Positions 24,254 to 32,751 of a DNA stretch of 38,938 nt are shown here, piece after piece. Under the pieces are notes generated by a model. The model did not search any database. It saw only the letters and a program-made list of their open reading frames with translations, and was not told the DNA's origin. The first letter of the stretch is position 1, and each line of letters begins with the position of its first letter. Position numbers and translations under genes: made by a program. This stretch comes from CAZWCX01 sp964632945 (GTDB lineage: Bacteria; Planctomycetota; MHYJ01; WSZJ01; CAZWCX01). Location of the stretch: the NCBI GenBank assembly GCA_964632945.1, contig CAZWCX010000070.1:1-38938 (forward strand), given 5' to 3'.

Positions 24254-27200
24254 TCAACCCCGCCGGGAGGAATCCTCGCGCACCGGTCCCCGGCCGCCCG
24301 GGTCTTTCGGCGCGTCCCCGGGCTTCGGCTTCCCGTCCGGGGTGCCGGTCGGCGTCCCCTCGGGCGGAGTCACGGGATCGTCCTTCGGCTGGTCGGGGGG
24401 AGTGCCGACCGGCTTGTCGGTCGGGGCATCGCCGGGCTTCCCGTCCGGCGGGGGGACCGGCTGCCCGCCGGGGGCGGCGGCGGGTTGACCCGGGGTGCCG
24501 CCGCTCCCGGGGGTCTCGATCGCGGGCGCCTGCGCGGGAGGCTCCGCCTTTCGGGGCGCGATCTTCTCCAGCGCGATCTCGATCGCCTTGCGCAATTGCG
24601 GATCGTTCCCCTCGACCCGGTCCTTCGCCGTCAATTCGACCACGACGTCCGGCTGGCAGCCGTTGCCCTCGAGATTCTTGCCGTCGAGGCCCTTGAATCC
24701 GAAGGTGGTCAGCCGCAATTGCGTGCCGTCGGAGAGCGTGACGTCGTTGGTCCCGATCACCGCCCCGGGCGTGGCCTCGCCGACGATCGTCCCCATCCCC
24801 AGCGTCTTGAACGCGTGCGGAAAGACCTCCGCATCGGAGTAGGAGCGCGTGTTGATCAGCAGCACCACCGGCCGCTCCCAGTACAGGTTGGGCGATTTCC
24901 CCGGCTCGCCCTTCTGCGTCCAGTTGTCCGCGTAGTGGCGCCGCGACAGGATGTCGATGAGCTGCTGGTGGATGTTCCCGCCGCCGTTGTTGCGGACGTC
25001 GAGGATGAGCGCCTTCCGCCCCTGCTCGTCCTTGCTGCCGAGCTCGTTTTCGAACTCGCGCAGCGAGCCGCCGTTCATCGCCGGGATGTGGATGTAGCTG
25101 ACCTGGCCTCCCGAAAGCTGCTGCGTGAGCGTCTTGTTGCGTTCGACCCAGAGCTTGTACTCGCGGCCGCGCTGGGCGTTGAGATCCTCAGGGACGAGGG
25201 TCACCGTCCGCAGGTCGGAGCCGTCGGGCTTCGTGCCCACGAGCAGGTTGACGTTCTTGCCGGCGGTCCCTTCGAGCTTCTGATAGAAGTCGTCGCCGGC
25301 CTTGAGGCGGTGTTCCCCGACGCCGAAGATGTAGTCCCCGTGCCGAATCCATGCCTTGTCGGCGGGGCCGCCCTTTCCGGGCTGGACCACGCGCAGGGCG
25401 AGCATGCGCGGGGCCTTCTCGTCCTCCCCGGCCTTGAGCGGGACGATTTCGGGGAAGAGTTCGCAGCCGAGGAGCCCGGTGGAGAAGGACGGCGTGTCGG
25501 TGACCGGGCCGCCCACTCCCTGGTGGCTGGCCTTGAGTTCGCCCACGAGCTCGTTCAGGTAGGCGTAGAATTCGAGACGAGTTCGCGACTGGTGCACGAG
25601 CGGCTGATAGCGCTTGTGCAGGCTCTTCATGTCCACGCCGTGGAACTTGGGATCGTAGAAGGCCTCGAGGATGCGCTTGTAGGCCTCCTCATACACGCGC
25701 TTGAACTCGTCGGGGAGGGCGACCTTGCGGGTGGCGATGAAGGGAATGGTCCGGCCGCCGAAGACGTCGGTGGGGGCGGGGGCGAGCTTCACCAGCCCGC
25801 GCCCGTCGGCGTAGACGATGTCCCGCCCGTCCGGCGTGAAGGAACCGTCGCGCCCGTCGCCGATCATCACCTCGCCGGATCCCTGGAGATCGGTGACCAC
25901 GACCTGACGGGTTACGGCGGTGCCGGTGCTCGATGTGCGCGTGAAGACGAGAAGACGTCCGTCCGGCGACCAGCGGGGCGACTCTTCCTGCGCCAGGGTG
26001 CCGTAGACGAACCGGGCCTGCCCGCCGCCCGCCGGCATGACGTAGATGTCGGCATTTCCCTTGGCCCAGGAGTCGAAGGCGATCCACTTGCCGTCCGGCG
26101 ACACGCTCGGGTCGTCGCAGTTGAACTGGGCCTGGGTCAGTTGCAGCGGGTTGGAGCCGTCGGCGTTCACCCGCCAGAGGTTGCGGTGCTTCCCGCGGTC
26201 CGCCGAGTAGACCAGCCAGCGCCCGTCCGGCGCCCAATTGTGGAAGTGCTCACCCTCGGGCGAAAAGGTGATCTGGCGCAGGTCCGACCCGTCGGCATCC
26301 ATCACGTAGAGATCATCGTTCCCCTTGCGACTGGAGTAGAACGCGATCTTTTTCGAGTCGGGGGAGAACCGGGGCATGTGATCGCCCGAGCCGTCCGGCG
26401 TCAGCGGCGTGGCGCGGCCGCCCTCGGCGTCCATCAACCAGATTGAGCCGCTGATCTCGAGGGCGATTTTCTTGCGATCCGGAGAGAGATCCACGGATTC
26501 GGCGCCCGACATCATCGTGCGTTCCGTCACCGGGTCGCGGCGCGCATCCTCGATCACCTCGATCGGGACCAACTGCGGCTCCCGCTTCTCGGAGGTCAGG
26601 TCGATCGTGTGGATGCGGAATTTCCAGACGAAGTGGATCTTCGTGCCGTCCGCGTTCACGTCCAGGTGGCTCATGCCGTTCTCGTCGAGGGAGGTCAGGG
26701 CCTTCTCCTCGCCGGTGGCGAGATCGCGGCTGAAGAGGTTGTAGTCCTTGCCCGACTTTCCGGTCTCGCGGATGAAGTAGAGGGTCTTCCCGTCCGAGGT
26801 GACGTGCGGGTCGCGGTCGTTCTGGTCGTTGCGGGTCAGGCGCTCGGGAACGGCCCCGGGGGTGCAGACGAAGAGCTCGTCGTTGGCGCTGCCCCGGTAG
26901 CCCTTGATCTTGGCGTCGGAAACCCCGTCCGAATAGTAGATCCGCTCGGGGTCGCCCGCCAGGACGGAGGCGTTGGTCCCCACGTCCAGCGTCACCGGTT
27001 CGGCCGTTCCGCCGTCCGCCGGAATTCGGTAGATCCGCCATTCCCCGGTGCGATTGGACTGGAAGTAGACCCAGCGTCCGTCCGGTGAATACTGGTTGAC
27101 GGTCTCGAGCGCGGCGTCGTGGGTGATCCTCACCGGGGTTCCGCCGTCGGCCGGCATCGCCCAGACGTCCCAGGATCCCGAACGGTCGGAGGTGAAGGCA

Positions 27201-27532
27201 ATCCGCTTGCCGTCCGGAGACCAGGTCGGGCGGACGTCGTTGGCCTCGTTGAGGGTGAGACGCACCGCGCGGCCGCCGGTCGCCGGGACGACCCAGATGT
27301 CGCCCCACAGGCTGAAGGCAAGCTGCTTGCCGTCGGGACTGGCGCTCGGCCAGCGTGCCCCCATCACTCCGGGGGCGGTCTCCGCCTTCGGTTGCCCCTC
27401 GGGGGCCTCGCCGGCAGGGCTCTGCGGGGCGGCCTTGGTGGGGTCTTCGTCCTGGCTCTGCGCGGTGACGGGCAGCGCAACGATCGCCAGCGCGAGAAAG
27501 ACGGCAACGAGAGTGCGAGCGAGGGATATCAC
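24254..27532 (-). CDS. Tricorn-like S41 protease with beta-propeller
   Basis: This 1092-residue secreted protein has a signal peptide (about 1-24). WD40/TolB-like propeller blades follow, with repeated PSASPDGKQLAF-type and SPDGKWIAFDS-type phrases to about residue 640. Next come a C1-like segment with the Ser-His pair (LKASHQGVGG near 670), a PDZ domain (about 710-790) and an S41 protease domain with TRSYSDAEVFPHAF near 893, where Ser is the expected nucleophile. This order matches the Tricorn protease family, which degrades peptides produced by other proteases. The tail from about 994 is Pro/Gly/Asp-rich and disordered. The GTG start has AGGAGG 6 nt upstream. It lies 110 nt downstream of the TolB-like gene on the same strand. 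Confidence 0.88.
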   Translation of the reverse strand: MISLARTLVAVFLALAIVALPVTAQSQDEDPTKAAPQSPAGEAPEGQPKAETAPGVMGARWPSASPDGKQLAFSLWGDIWVVPATGGRAVRLTLNEANDVRPTWSPDGKRIAFTSDRSGSWDVWAMPADGGTPVRITHDAALETVNQYSPDGRWVYFQSNRTGEWRIYRIPADGGTAEPVTLDVGTNASVLAGDPERIYYSDGVSDAKIKGYRGSANDELFVCTPGAVPERLTRNDQNDRDPHVTSDGKTLYFIRETGKSGKDYNLFSRDLATGEEKALTSLDENGMSHLDVNADGTKIHFVWKFRIHTIDLTSEKREPQLVPIEVIEDARRDPVTERTMMSGAESVDLSPDRKKIALEISGSIWLMDAEGGRATPLTPDGSGDHMPRFSPDSKKIAFYSSRKGNDDLYVMDADGSDLRQITFSPEGEHFHNWAPDGRWLVYSADRGKHRNLWRVNADGSNPLQLTQAQFNCDDPSVSPDGKWIAFDSWAKGNADIYVMPAGGGQARFVYGTLAQEESPRWSPDGRLLVFTRTSSTGTAVTRQVVVTDLQGSGEVMIGDGRDGSFTPDGRDIVYADGRGLVKLAPAPTDVFGGRTIPFIATRKVALPDEFKRVYEEAYKRILEAFYDPKFHGVDMKSLHKRYQPLVHQSRTRLEFYAYLNELVGELKASHQGVGGPVTDTPSFSTGLLGCELFPEIVPLKAGEDEKAPRMLALRVVQPGKGGPADKAWIRHGDYIFGVGEHRLKAGDDFYQKLEGTAGKNVNLLVGTKPDGSDLRTVTLVPEDLNAQRGREYKLWVERNKTLTQQLSGGQVSYIHIPAMNGGSLREFENELGSKDEQGRKALILDVRNNGGGNIHQQLIDILSRRHYADNWTQKGEPGKSPNLYWERPVVLLINTRSYSDAEVFPHAFKTLGMGTIVGEATPGAVIGTNDVTLSDGTQLRLTTFGFKGLDGKNLEGNGCQPDVVVELTAKDRVEGNDPQLRKAIEIALEKIAPRKAEPPAQAPAIETPGSGGTPGQPAAAPGGQPVPPPDGKPGDAPTDKPVGTPPDQPKDDPVTPPEGTPTGTPDGKPKPGDAPKDPGGRGPVREDSSRRG

Positions 27533-27642
27533 GGCAAGCCTCCTGGAATGGGCGGTTGGACGAGCCTACCCGAGCCGGGAGGGCGAATCAAGGGGAACCA
27601 CGGGGGGGCCGGCAACCGCGCCCGGACGGCGCTTGCGGGAGG

Positions 27643-28668
27643 TCATCGCGCCGGCAGGATGGGGCGGAAGCTGTGGACGTTCGGTGCGCCGCCGCGCGTG
27701 GTCACGAAGTAAACGCGGCCGTCGCGGGCCCAATACGGGCTCCACTTGGGATCGTCATCGTCGGTGAGGGCGAAGGGGAGTCCGCCCCCGGCCGGCACCA
27801 CCCAGAAGTCGTCGCCGCGCGACTCCCGTCCCTGCGCCTGTGCGGCGGCGCTCTTGTGCACCGTGGTGAAGAGCAGCCACTTCCCGTCCGGGCTCCAGGT
27901 GGGATGGATCGCCGCCCAATCGAGCCCGGAAACCAGTTCCGATTGTCGCCCGGTCTCGAGGTCGATCGTCCAGATTGCGTACCACGGCTCGTCCCGGCCG
28001 CGCGCCCGTTGGAAGGCGATCACCGGTCGCGAGGGATGCCACGCGGGCAGGATCCCCTGGGCCACGTCGCTCTTCTTCCCGGACACGTCGATGGTGCGGA
28101 TCGTCCAGCCGTCCGGGAACAAGATACAATAGGCGAGGCTTCGACCGTCCGGCGACCAGGTCGGCCACAATTCGTCCTCCGGGTCCTGCGCGATCGCCAC
28201 CCAGTCGCCGCGCGCGGCGAGCGGCTTGCGATACAGGTCCCAGTTCCCTTCCCGGTTGGCGGCGAACGCGAGGGTCTTCCCGTCCGGAGCCAGGCGCGGG
28301 AACCGTTCGTCCTCCGGATCCTCCGTCAGCAGCGAGACGACATGCCCGTCCACGGACTTCTCGTACAGGTTGTACGTGGGGCCGTGGACCGACGAGGCGA
28401 AAACCAGGGTCCGGTTGTCGGGGGTGAGGATCGGGTCCGCATCGCTCCCCGTGGGGGAGAAGGTGTGTTGGCGAAGATCGGAGTACCGCTGAGTCGCCTC
28501 CGGCATATGGACGAGTGTGCCGGCTGCGCGCGGATCGTCGCCGGGCCCGGGCCCGAACGGTTGCGCTTGCCGGCAACCCGCCGGCGAAAGCCCGAGCGCG
28601 ACCCCCAGCAGGGCGGCGGCAAGCCGGCCGCCGCGGCGTGGGGCGGGGCGGGGGGCGACGGTCACCAC
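27643..28668 (-). CDS. TolB-like beta-propeller protein, probable lipoprotein
   Basis: This 341-residue protein has PD40-type propeller motifs from about residue 75 (LTPDNRTLVFASS, LAPDGKTLAFAANREG, WSPDGRSLAYC, WSPDGKWLLFTT). The N-terminus has a basic segment and a hydrophobic stretch ending SPAGC. A lipobox at that cysteine would tether it to a membrane, though the -3 position is not ideal. It resembles the first propeller of the Tricorn-like neighbour downstream on the same strand, which suggests a partner or a diverged copy. A GTG start at 28668 has AAGGAG upstream. A candidate promoter lies at 28699-28728. The ligand is unknown. Confidence 0.75.
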   Translation of the reverse strand: MVTVAPRPAPRRGGRLAAALLGVALGLSPAGCRQAQPFGPGPGDDPRAAGTLVHMPEATQRYSDLRQHTFSPTGSDADPILTPDNRTLVFASSVHGPTYNLYEKSVDGHVVSLLTEDPEDERFPRLAPDGKTLAFAANREGNWDLYRKPLAARGDWVAIAQDPEDELWPTWSPDGRSLAYCILFPDGWTIRTIDVSGKKSDVAQGILPAWHPSRPVIAFQRARGRDEPWYAIWTIDLETGRQSELVSGLDWAAIHPTWSPDGKWLLFTTVHKSAAAQAQGRESRGDDFWVVPAGGGLPFALTDDDDPKWSPYWARDGRVYFVTTRGGAPNVHSFRPILPAR

Positions 28669-28698
28669 TCGTGCGAACTCCTTGCCGGTACGGTGCCA

Positions 28699-28728
28699 TT
28701 ATTAATCCTTTGCCGCCCTTGCTGTAAA
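28699..28728 (-). promoter_or_regulatory. Candidate promoter with operator-like palindrome
   Basis: On the minus strand TTTACA (28728-28723) and TAATAA (28704-28699) are 18 bp apart and would give a leader of about 20 nt for the TolB-like gene. The -35 overlaps TGTAAACGGTTACC (28723-28736), an imperfect palindrome of the type bound by LacI-family regulators. The operator reading is speculative. Confidence 0.4.
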
Positions 28729-28766
28729 CGGTTACCGTGCAAGCGTCACAAGTCGGAGAGCCGTCC

Positions 28767-29120
28767 ATGCCCGGCGTCGACCTCGGCGCGGTCGCGGCCC
28801 GCTGCCGCGCCCTCGCCGTGGAGTTCCAATGCGGTCGCTTCCGGGAGGCCCTGCTTGAGTTCCAACCCCTGGTCCCCCAAATCCAGTCCTCGCTGGCGGA
28901 CCGGCCCCGGCTGACGCAGGCCCGGGGGCGGCGCCTCGACGAGATCCGAATCAATGACCTTCCCTTGGTCTCCCTCATCCGCAGCCTGCAGGGGATCATG
29001 CTCGAACTCAACCAGGCAGTGAAAAACCGCGACGGCACCACGCTCGCCGACCTGCTCGAGGAAGACCTGCCGGCGGCGCTCGAGGTCCTGCAGGAAGTCC
29101 GCGCGCAGCTCGGGGGCTGA
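28767..29120 (+). CDS. Small helical protein, unknown function
   Basis: This 117-residue, probably all-helical protein has no signal peptide or membrane segment. It contains RCRALAVEFQCGRFREAL and a C-terminal LLEEDLPAALEVLQEVRAQL that could form a coiled coil. The ATG at 28767 is preferred over a GTG ten codons upstream because GGAGAG lies 6 nt before it. It is followed by rtcA after 94 nt. No family is recognised. Confidence 0.6.
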   Translation: MPGVDLGAVAARCRALAVEFQCGRFREALLEFQPLVPQIQSSLADRPRLTQARGRRLDEIRINDLPLVSLIRSLQGIMLELNQAVKNRDGTTLADLLEEDLPAALEVLQEVRAQLGG

Positions 29121-29214
29121 AGGCCGCGCTCATTCGCGTTTCCCCGACCCGACCGGCTCCACGGACCATCCGGACTCCCCGGCCCTGCGGAGTCGCCCCA
29201 AACGGGAGCGCTCG

Positions 29215-30264
29215 ATGTCCGGCTTCCTCGAAATGGACGGCTCGATGGGGGAGGGGGGTGGCCAGATCCTCCGCTCCGCCCTCACGCTGTCGGCGCTCAC
29301 GGGACGTCCCTTCCGGATGACCCGCATTCGGGCGAACCGGGATCGGCCGGGATTGATGCCCCAACATCTTGCCGCCGTGCGCGCCGCGGCGCGGGTGTGC
29401 GGCGCGGAGACCCACGGCGACCGCAAGGGTTCGGGGGACCTCGAGTTCATCCCCGGAGCGATCCGGGCCGGGCACCACGACGTGGACATCGGGACCGCCG
29501 GCAGCGTGACGTTGCTCCTGCACGCGGTCTGCTATCCCCTCGTGCAGGCCTCCGGGGCGTCGGAACTCGTCCTCCTCGGCGGGACGCACGTGCCGCACAG
29601 TCCGGCCTTTCACGACCTGGCCAACGCGTGGGCGCCGTGGTTGGATCGTCTGGGTCTGCCCGTCACGCTGGTGCTCCGGCGCGCGGGCTTCTATCCCGCC
29701 GGCGGCGGCGAGGTGTCGGCCACCGTTCCCGGGGGAGCGGTCGCGCGGCCCCTGACCGCCCTCGATCGCGGGGGACTGCGCGAGGTGATCGTCCAGTCCG
29801 GCGTCGGTAACCTGCCGCTCGCGATCGCCGAACGCCAGCGCGAGCGCGCGCTCGAGCGTCTGCGGCGGGACCGGGATCGCCTGCAGGGGGCGCGGATCGA
29901 GTCGGAGATCGTGCCGATGCGATCGCCGTCCCCCGGCACGTTCGTGACCGTCACGGCCCGGTTCTCGAGCGGCCCGGCGACGTTCTCCGCGCTCGGCGCG
30001 CGGGGGAAGCGCGCGGAACGGGTCGCGGATGAAGCCGTGGATGCGTTGTTCGCCTTCCTCGCCACCCGGGGCGTGGTCGATCGACACCTGGCCGACCAAC
30101 TCGCGCTGCCGCTGGCGCTGGCTCCGGGGACTTCGGAGGTCCGGGTCGCGTGCGTGACTCGGCATCTGGAGACCAACCTGGAGGTGATTCGCCGGTTCCT
30201 GGAGGTGTCCTGCAGCGTCGATGCGCCGGAAGGGTCCGAGGGAGTGATGACGATCCGCGGCTGA
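29215..30264 (+). CDS. rtcA: RNA 3'-terminal phosphate cyclase
   Basis: RtcA converts an RNA 3'-phosphate to a 2',3'-cyclic phosphate through an RNA-adenylate intermediate. This 349-residue protein has the family start (EMDGSMGEGGGQILRSALTL), the central GTAGSVTLLLHAVCYPL, FYPAGGGEV and the C-terminal LADQLALPLALA followed by CVTRHLETN. The histidine in the last motif (near residue 317) is the expected adenylated residue. Length is typical. GGGAGCG lies just before the ATG. No rtcB or rtcR is adjacent. It ends 17 bp before the convergent small membrane protein gene that follows the macrodomain gene. Confidence 0.92.
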   Translation: MSGFLEMDGSMGEGGGQILRSALTLSALTGRPFRMTRIRANRDRPGLMPQHLAAVRAAARVCGAETHGDRKGSGDLEFIPGAIRAGHHDVDIGTAGSVTLLLHAVCYPLVQASGASELVLLGGTHVPHSPAFHDLANAWAPWLDRLGLPVTLVLRRAGFYPAGGGEVSATVPGGAVARPLTALDRGGLREVIVQSGVGNLPLAIAERQRERALERLRRDRDRLQGARIESEIVPMRSPSPGTFVTVTARFSSGPATFSALGARGKRAERVADEAVDALFAFLATRGVVDRHLADQLALPLALAPGTSEVRVACVTRHLETNLEVIRRFLEVSCSVDAPEGSEGVMTIRG

Positions 30265-30281
30265 CCGGAGCGGCGCTCGGC

Positions 30282-30395
30282 CTATTTCCGGTCGTGCTTG
30301 CGGTTCATCCGAACCCGGGAGCGGTGCAGCCAGGCGACGACGGCGACGAAGAGCAGGGCGTAGAGTCCGATGCGGACGATCGCCCAGGGGCTCAT
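30282..30395 (-). CDS. 37-residue single-span membrane protein
   Basis: This small gene encodes MSPWAIVRIGLYALLFV followed by AVVAWLHRSRVRMNRKHDRK. It is one transmembrane helix (about residues 5-23) with a strongly basic cytoplasmic end, arguing for an inside C-terminus. Its ATG overlaps the macrodomain stop codon in an ATGA arrangement, and GGAGAC lies 7 nt upstream inside that gene, so translational coupling is likely. Chance is unlikely given the coupling, the ribosome binding site and the clean helix-plus-basic-tail pattern. Function is unknown. It could anchor the macrodomain protein or be a cofactor for it. Confidence 0.65.
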   Translation of the reverse strand: MSPWAIVRIGLYALLFVAVVAWLHRSRVRMNRKHDRK

Positions 30396-31807
30396 GACGG
30401 GTCTCCGGCCGGGCGCGATCCACCCTCGGGACGCGGTCCGCCTTCCGGGCGCGTGCCGCCTTCGGGCCTTGGCCCACCCTCCGGGCGCGATCCACCCTCG
30501 GGGCGCGGCCCGCGATCGGGGCGCGGTCCGCGGTCCGGGCGCGGTCCGCCCTCCGGGCGCGGCCCACGGTCGGGGCGCGGTCCGCGATCGGGGCGCGGCC
30601 CACGGTCGGGGCGCGGCCCGCGATCGGGGCGCGGTCCGCGATCGGGGCGCGGTCCGCGGTCCGGGCGCGGTCCGCCCTCCGGGCGCGGCCCGCGGTCGGG
30701 TCGGGGTCCGCCCTCCGGGCGGTCCGCACCTTCCGGTCGGGGACCTCGATCGGGCCGGCCGCCGTCGGGACGCGGCCCGCCCTCGGGGCGCGGGCCGCCC
30801 TCCTGCCTTCTTCCTCCCCGTCGCCCGCGGCCGCGACCTCCGCGCCGCCGGCGTCGCTCCCCGGGGCCGCGCCCGCCCTGGCCGTCGCCGCCCGGACCAC
30901 CGCGACCGCTGCCGTCGGGAGGGCCCTCGCGGCGGGGCCGCGGGTCCGGTTTCGGCTCGGGGCGCGGCTCGAACGCTTTGATACCCTCGAACTCCTCCTG
31001 CCAGGTCTTCAACCCGTCATCGTCCCAGAGCACGATCTGGACCTGGTCGAGCTTCGATCCGAGCATGAAGTGCTCCAGGATGACCCGGCTCATCACCCGG
31101 GCGCACCGGTGCATGGGGAAGCCGGCGACTCCCGTCCCGAGGGCGGGGAAGGCGACCACGCGGAGGTCGCGCTCTTCAGCCCGCTTGAGGGCGTTGCGGG
31201 TGGCGTTGCGGATCCCGTCTTCGGTCGCCCATCCGCCGAGGGACATGCTGGCGGCGTGAATGACGAAGCGGGCCTTGAGGTCGCCCGCGGTGGTGACCGC
31301 GGCCTCGCCGATGGGGATCGTTCCGATCTTGTTGCATTCCTCCTGGATGCGCGGCCCGCCCACGCGCCGCAGGGCGGCGGCCACGCCGCCGCCGAGGATG
31401 AGGTCATTGTTGGCCGCGTTGACGATCGCTTCCGCCTCGATGAGCGAGATGTCGCCGCGGGCGAACGAGATTCGTGCCCGCGCGGCGGCGAAGGCCGGAT
31501 TCTCCGGGGGCGCGGCAGGCCGGGGCGCCGGCGCTCCGGACCCCGGGTTCCCTTCCAGCCGCGAGCCCGGCTCGGCCGGTGGGGGCGTGGGCGAGGGGGC
31601 GCTGCGGCGGCTCGCGTCCCCGGCGGTTGCGGGGGCCGCCGATGCGGGGGCGTCCGCGGCGGCCGGGGCGGAAGCGGCGGGGGCAACCTCGGGCGCGGGC
31701 GCGGCCGGGGTTTCCGCCGCGTCCGGCGCCGGGCCGGCGGGGGCGGAGTCTTGCGACTTCGGGGTCGGGCTCCCGGCGGAAGCCTCGTCTTCGTGCGGGT
31801 CGACCAT
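30392..31807 (-). CDS. Macrodomain protein with Arg/Pro/Gly repeat tail
   Basis: This 471-residue protein has an Ala/Pro-rich disordered head (1-105), a macrodomain (about 110-275) and a long low-complexity tail. The macrodomain shows ARISFARGDISLIEAEAIV, VNAANNDLILGGGVAAALRR and ALGTGVAGFP, the elements that bind ADP-ribose; the NAANN plus GGGVA pattern fits the hydrolase-like MacroD class. Macrodomains remove or read ADP-ribose on proteins or nucleic acids. The tail (from about 285) begins with an Arg/Gly patch (RRRRRGGRGRGRRGG) and then about twenty PRPDRG/PRPEGG units, able to bind RNA or phase separate. The ATG at 31807 fits better than one 7 codons upstream. The next gene overlaps its stop. 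Confidence 0.85.
   Translation of the reverse strand: MVDPHEDEASAGSPTPKSQDSAPAGPAPDAAETPAAPAPEVAPAASAPAAADAPASAAPATAGDASRRSAPSPTPPPAEPGSRLEGNPGSGAPAPRPAAPPENPAFAAARARISFARGDISLIEAEAIVNAANNDLILGGGVAAALRRVGGPRIQEECNKIGTIPIGEAAVTTAGDLKARFVIHAASMSLGGWATEDGIRNATRNALKRAEERDLRVVAFPALGTGVAGFPMHRCARVMSRVILEHFMLGSKLDQVQIVLWDDDGLKTWQEEFEGIKAFEPRPEPKPDPRPRREGPPDGSGRGGPGGDGQGGRGPGERRRRRGGRGRGRRGGRRQEGGPRPEGGPRPDGGRPDRGPRPEGADRPEGGPRPDRGPRPEGGPRPDRGPRPDRGPRPDRGPRPDRGPRPDRGPRPDRGPRPEGGPRPDRGPRPDRGPRPEGGSRPEGGPRPEGGTRPEGGPRPEGGSRPAGDPS
30404..30803. repeat. 18-bp coding tandem repeat of macrodomain tail
   Basis: About twenty imperfect 18-bp units encode Pro-Arg-Pro-Asp-Arg-Gly and Pro-Arg-Pro-Glu-Gly-Gly on the minus strand. 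Copies differ at few positions, so unit number may vary between strains and assembly here may be prone to collapse. Confidence 0.85.
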
Positions 31808-31909
31808 CACTCGCCTCGACTGTTCCAACGCGCCTGCGGGCGCGGACCGCCGCCTGAGCCCTCGCCGGAATTCGGGGACCCGCGGCGGCCGCGGTTCCGG
31901 GGATCGCCG

Positions 31910-32746
31910 TCAGCGCGATCTTCCGCGTTCCGGCGCAGGGGCAAAATTGTACCACTGCTCCGGCTGATTTGTCAGCACTTGGGCGAAGGCCCGCTCGATC
32001 TCCCGGACGGCGTCGCGCGGGGGGGCGGGAGAGACGGCCGGCCCGACATGGACGGCGTACCGGCCGGGCCCGATTTCCGCGCAGCCGACGACATGCAACC
32101 GGGCGCCGGCCAGGGCGGCCAGACGGACCGCGCGGGACGCGCCGGCGGGATCGCGGTCGGGGAGCAAGGCGATCGCTTCCCCGAGGCGCAGGCGGCGGAA
32201 CAGCGCCCTGCCGGTGCGGGGATCGTCGGCGCGGAGCGTGCGCACGCCGAAGCGGCGGCGAAAGGATTCGCGCAGCCGATCGGCGGCCGGATCCCGGTTC
32301 GTGGCCGTCGTAACGGTCAGGGGAATGCCCCGCAAGGAGATCCAGGCGGCCCCCAGTTCCCAGTGGCCGTGGTGCGGCGAGAGGAGGACCCGACCCGGTC
32401 GGTCCGCTCCGCCGGACGCCAGGTGTTCCCATCCCGACGCGCGCGCGATCGAGGCCTCCACCTCCGCGCGGGAGCGGTGGAGCAGCGCGAGGGCGTCCGC
32501 CACCATGCGCGCGTACGCGGAGAAGGTGGCCGCGACGATGCGGTCGAGCTCGTGGGCCGTCCAGCGCCCGGGGAATCGTCGCTCCAGTTCCGCCCGGCGG
32601 GCGCGCGCCGCGGCGGGGGACAGGACTCGTCCCGCCCACCCGCACGCTTGCGCCCCGGTGAGGGTCCAGCCCCGGGGCAGCGTCCGCACGGCGCGCGCGA
32701 CGGCGGCCAGCAGATCGCCGCGATGAAGGCGGGTGAGGTCGAACAC
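31910..32746 (-). CDS. LpxL/HtrB-like lysophospholipid acyltransferase
   Basis: This ~278-residue protein has the acyltransferase motif HHGHWELGA near residue 124, where His-x4-Glu is the catalytic pair of the LpxL/LpxM/MsbB family. It continues with the family-like TNRDPAADRLRESFRRRFG and ALLPDRDPAG. These enzymes add secondary acyl chains to lipid A or related glycolipids at the inner membrane. No N-terminal membrane anchor is evident with the GTG start at 32746, 5 nt after the phosphoribosyltransferase stop; a more upstream start is possible. The exact acceptor cannot be deduced. Confidence 0.8.
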   Translation of the reverse strand: MFDLTRLHRGDLLAAVARAVRTLPRGWTLTGAQACGWAGRVLSPAAARARRAELERRFPGRWTAHELDRIVAATFSAYARMVADALALLHRSRAEVEASIARASGWEHLASGGADRPGRVLLSPHHGHWELGAAWISLRGIPLTVTTATNRDPAADRLRESFRRRFGVRTLRADDPRTGRALFRRLRLGEAIALLPDRDPAGASRAVRLAALAGARLHVVGCAEIGPGRYAVHVGPAVSPAPPRDAVREIERAFAQVLTNQPEQWYNFAPAPERGRSR

Positions 32747-32751
32747 GGCCG

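Noticed and set aside
30404..30803. Regular 18-bp repeats considered as a CRISPR array
   Set aside because: There are no unique spacers and the units lie in frame in the macrodomain gene. They are coding tandem repeats.
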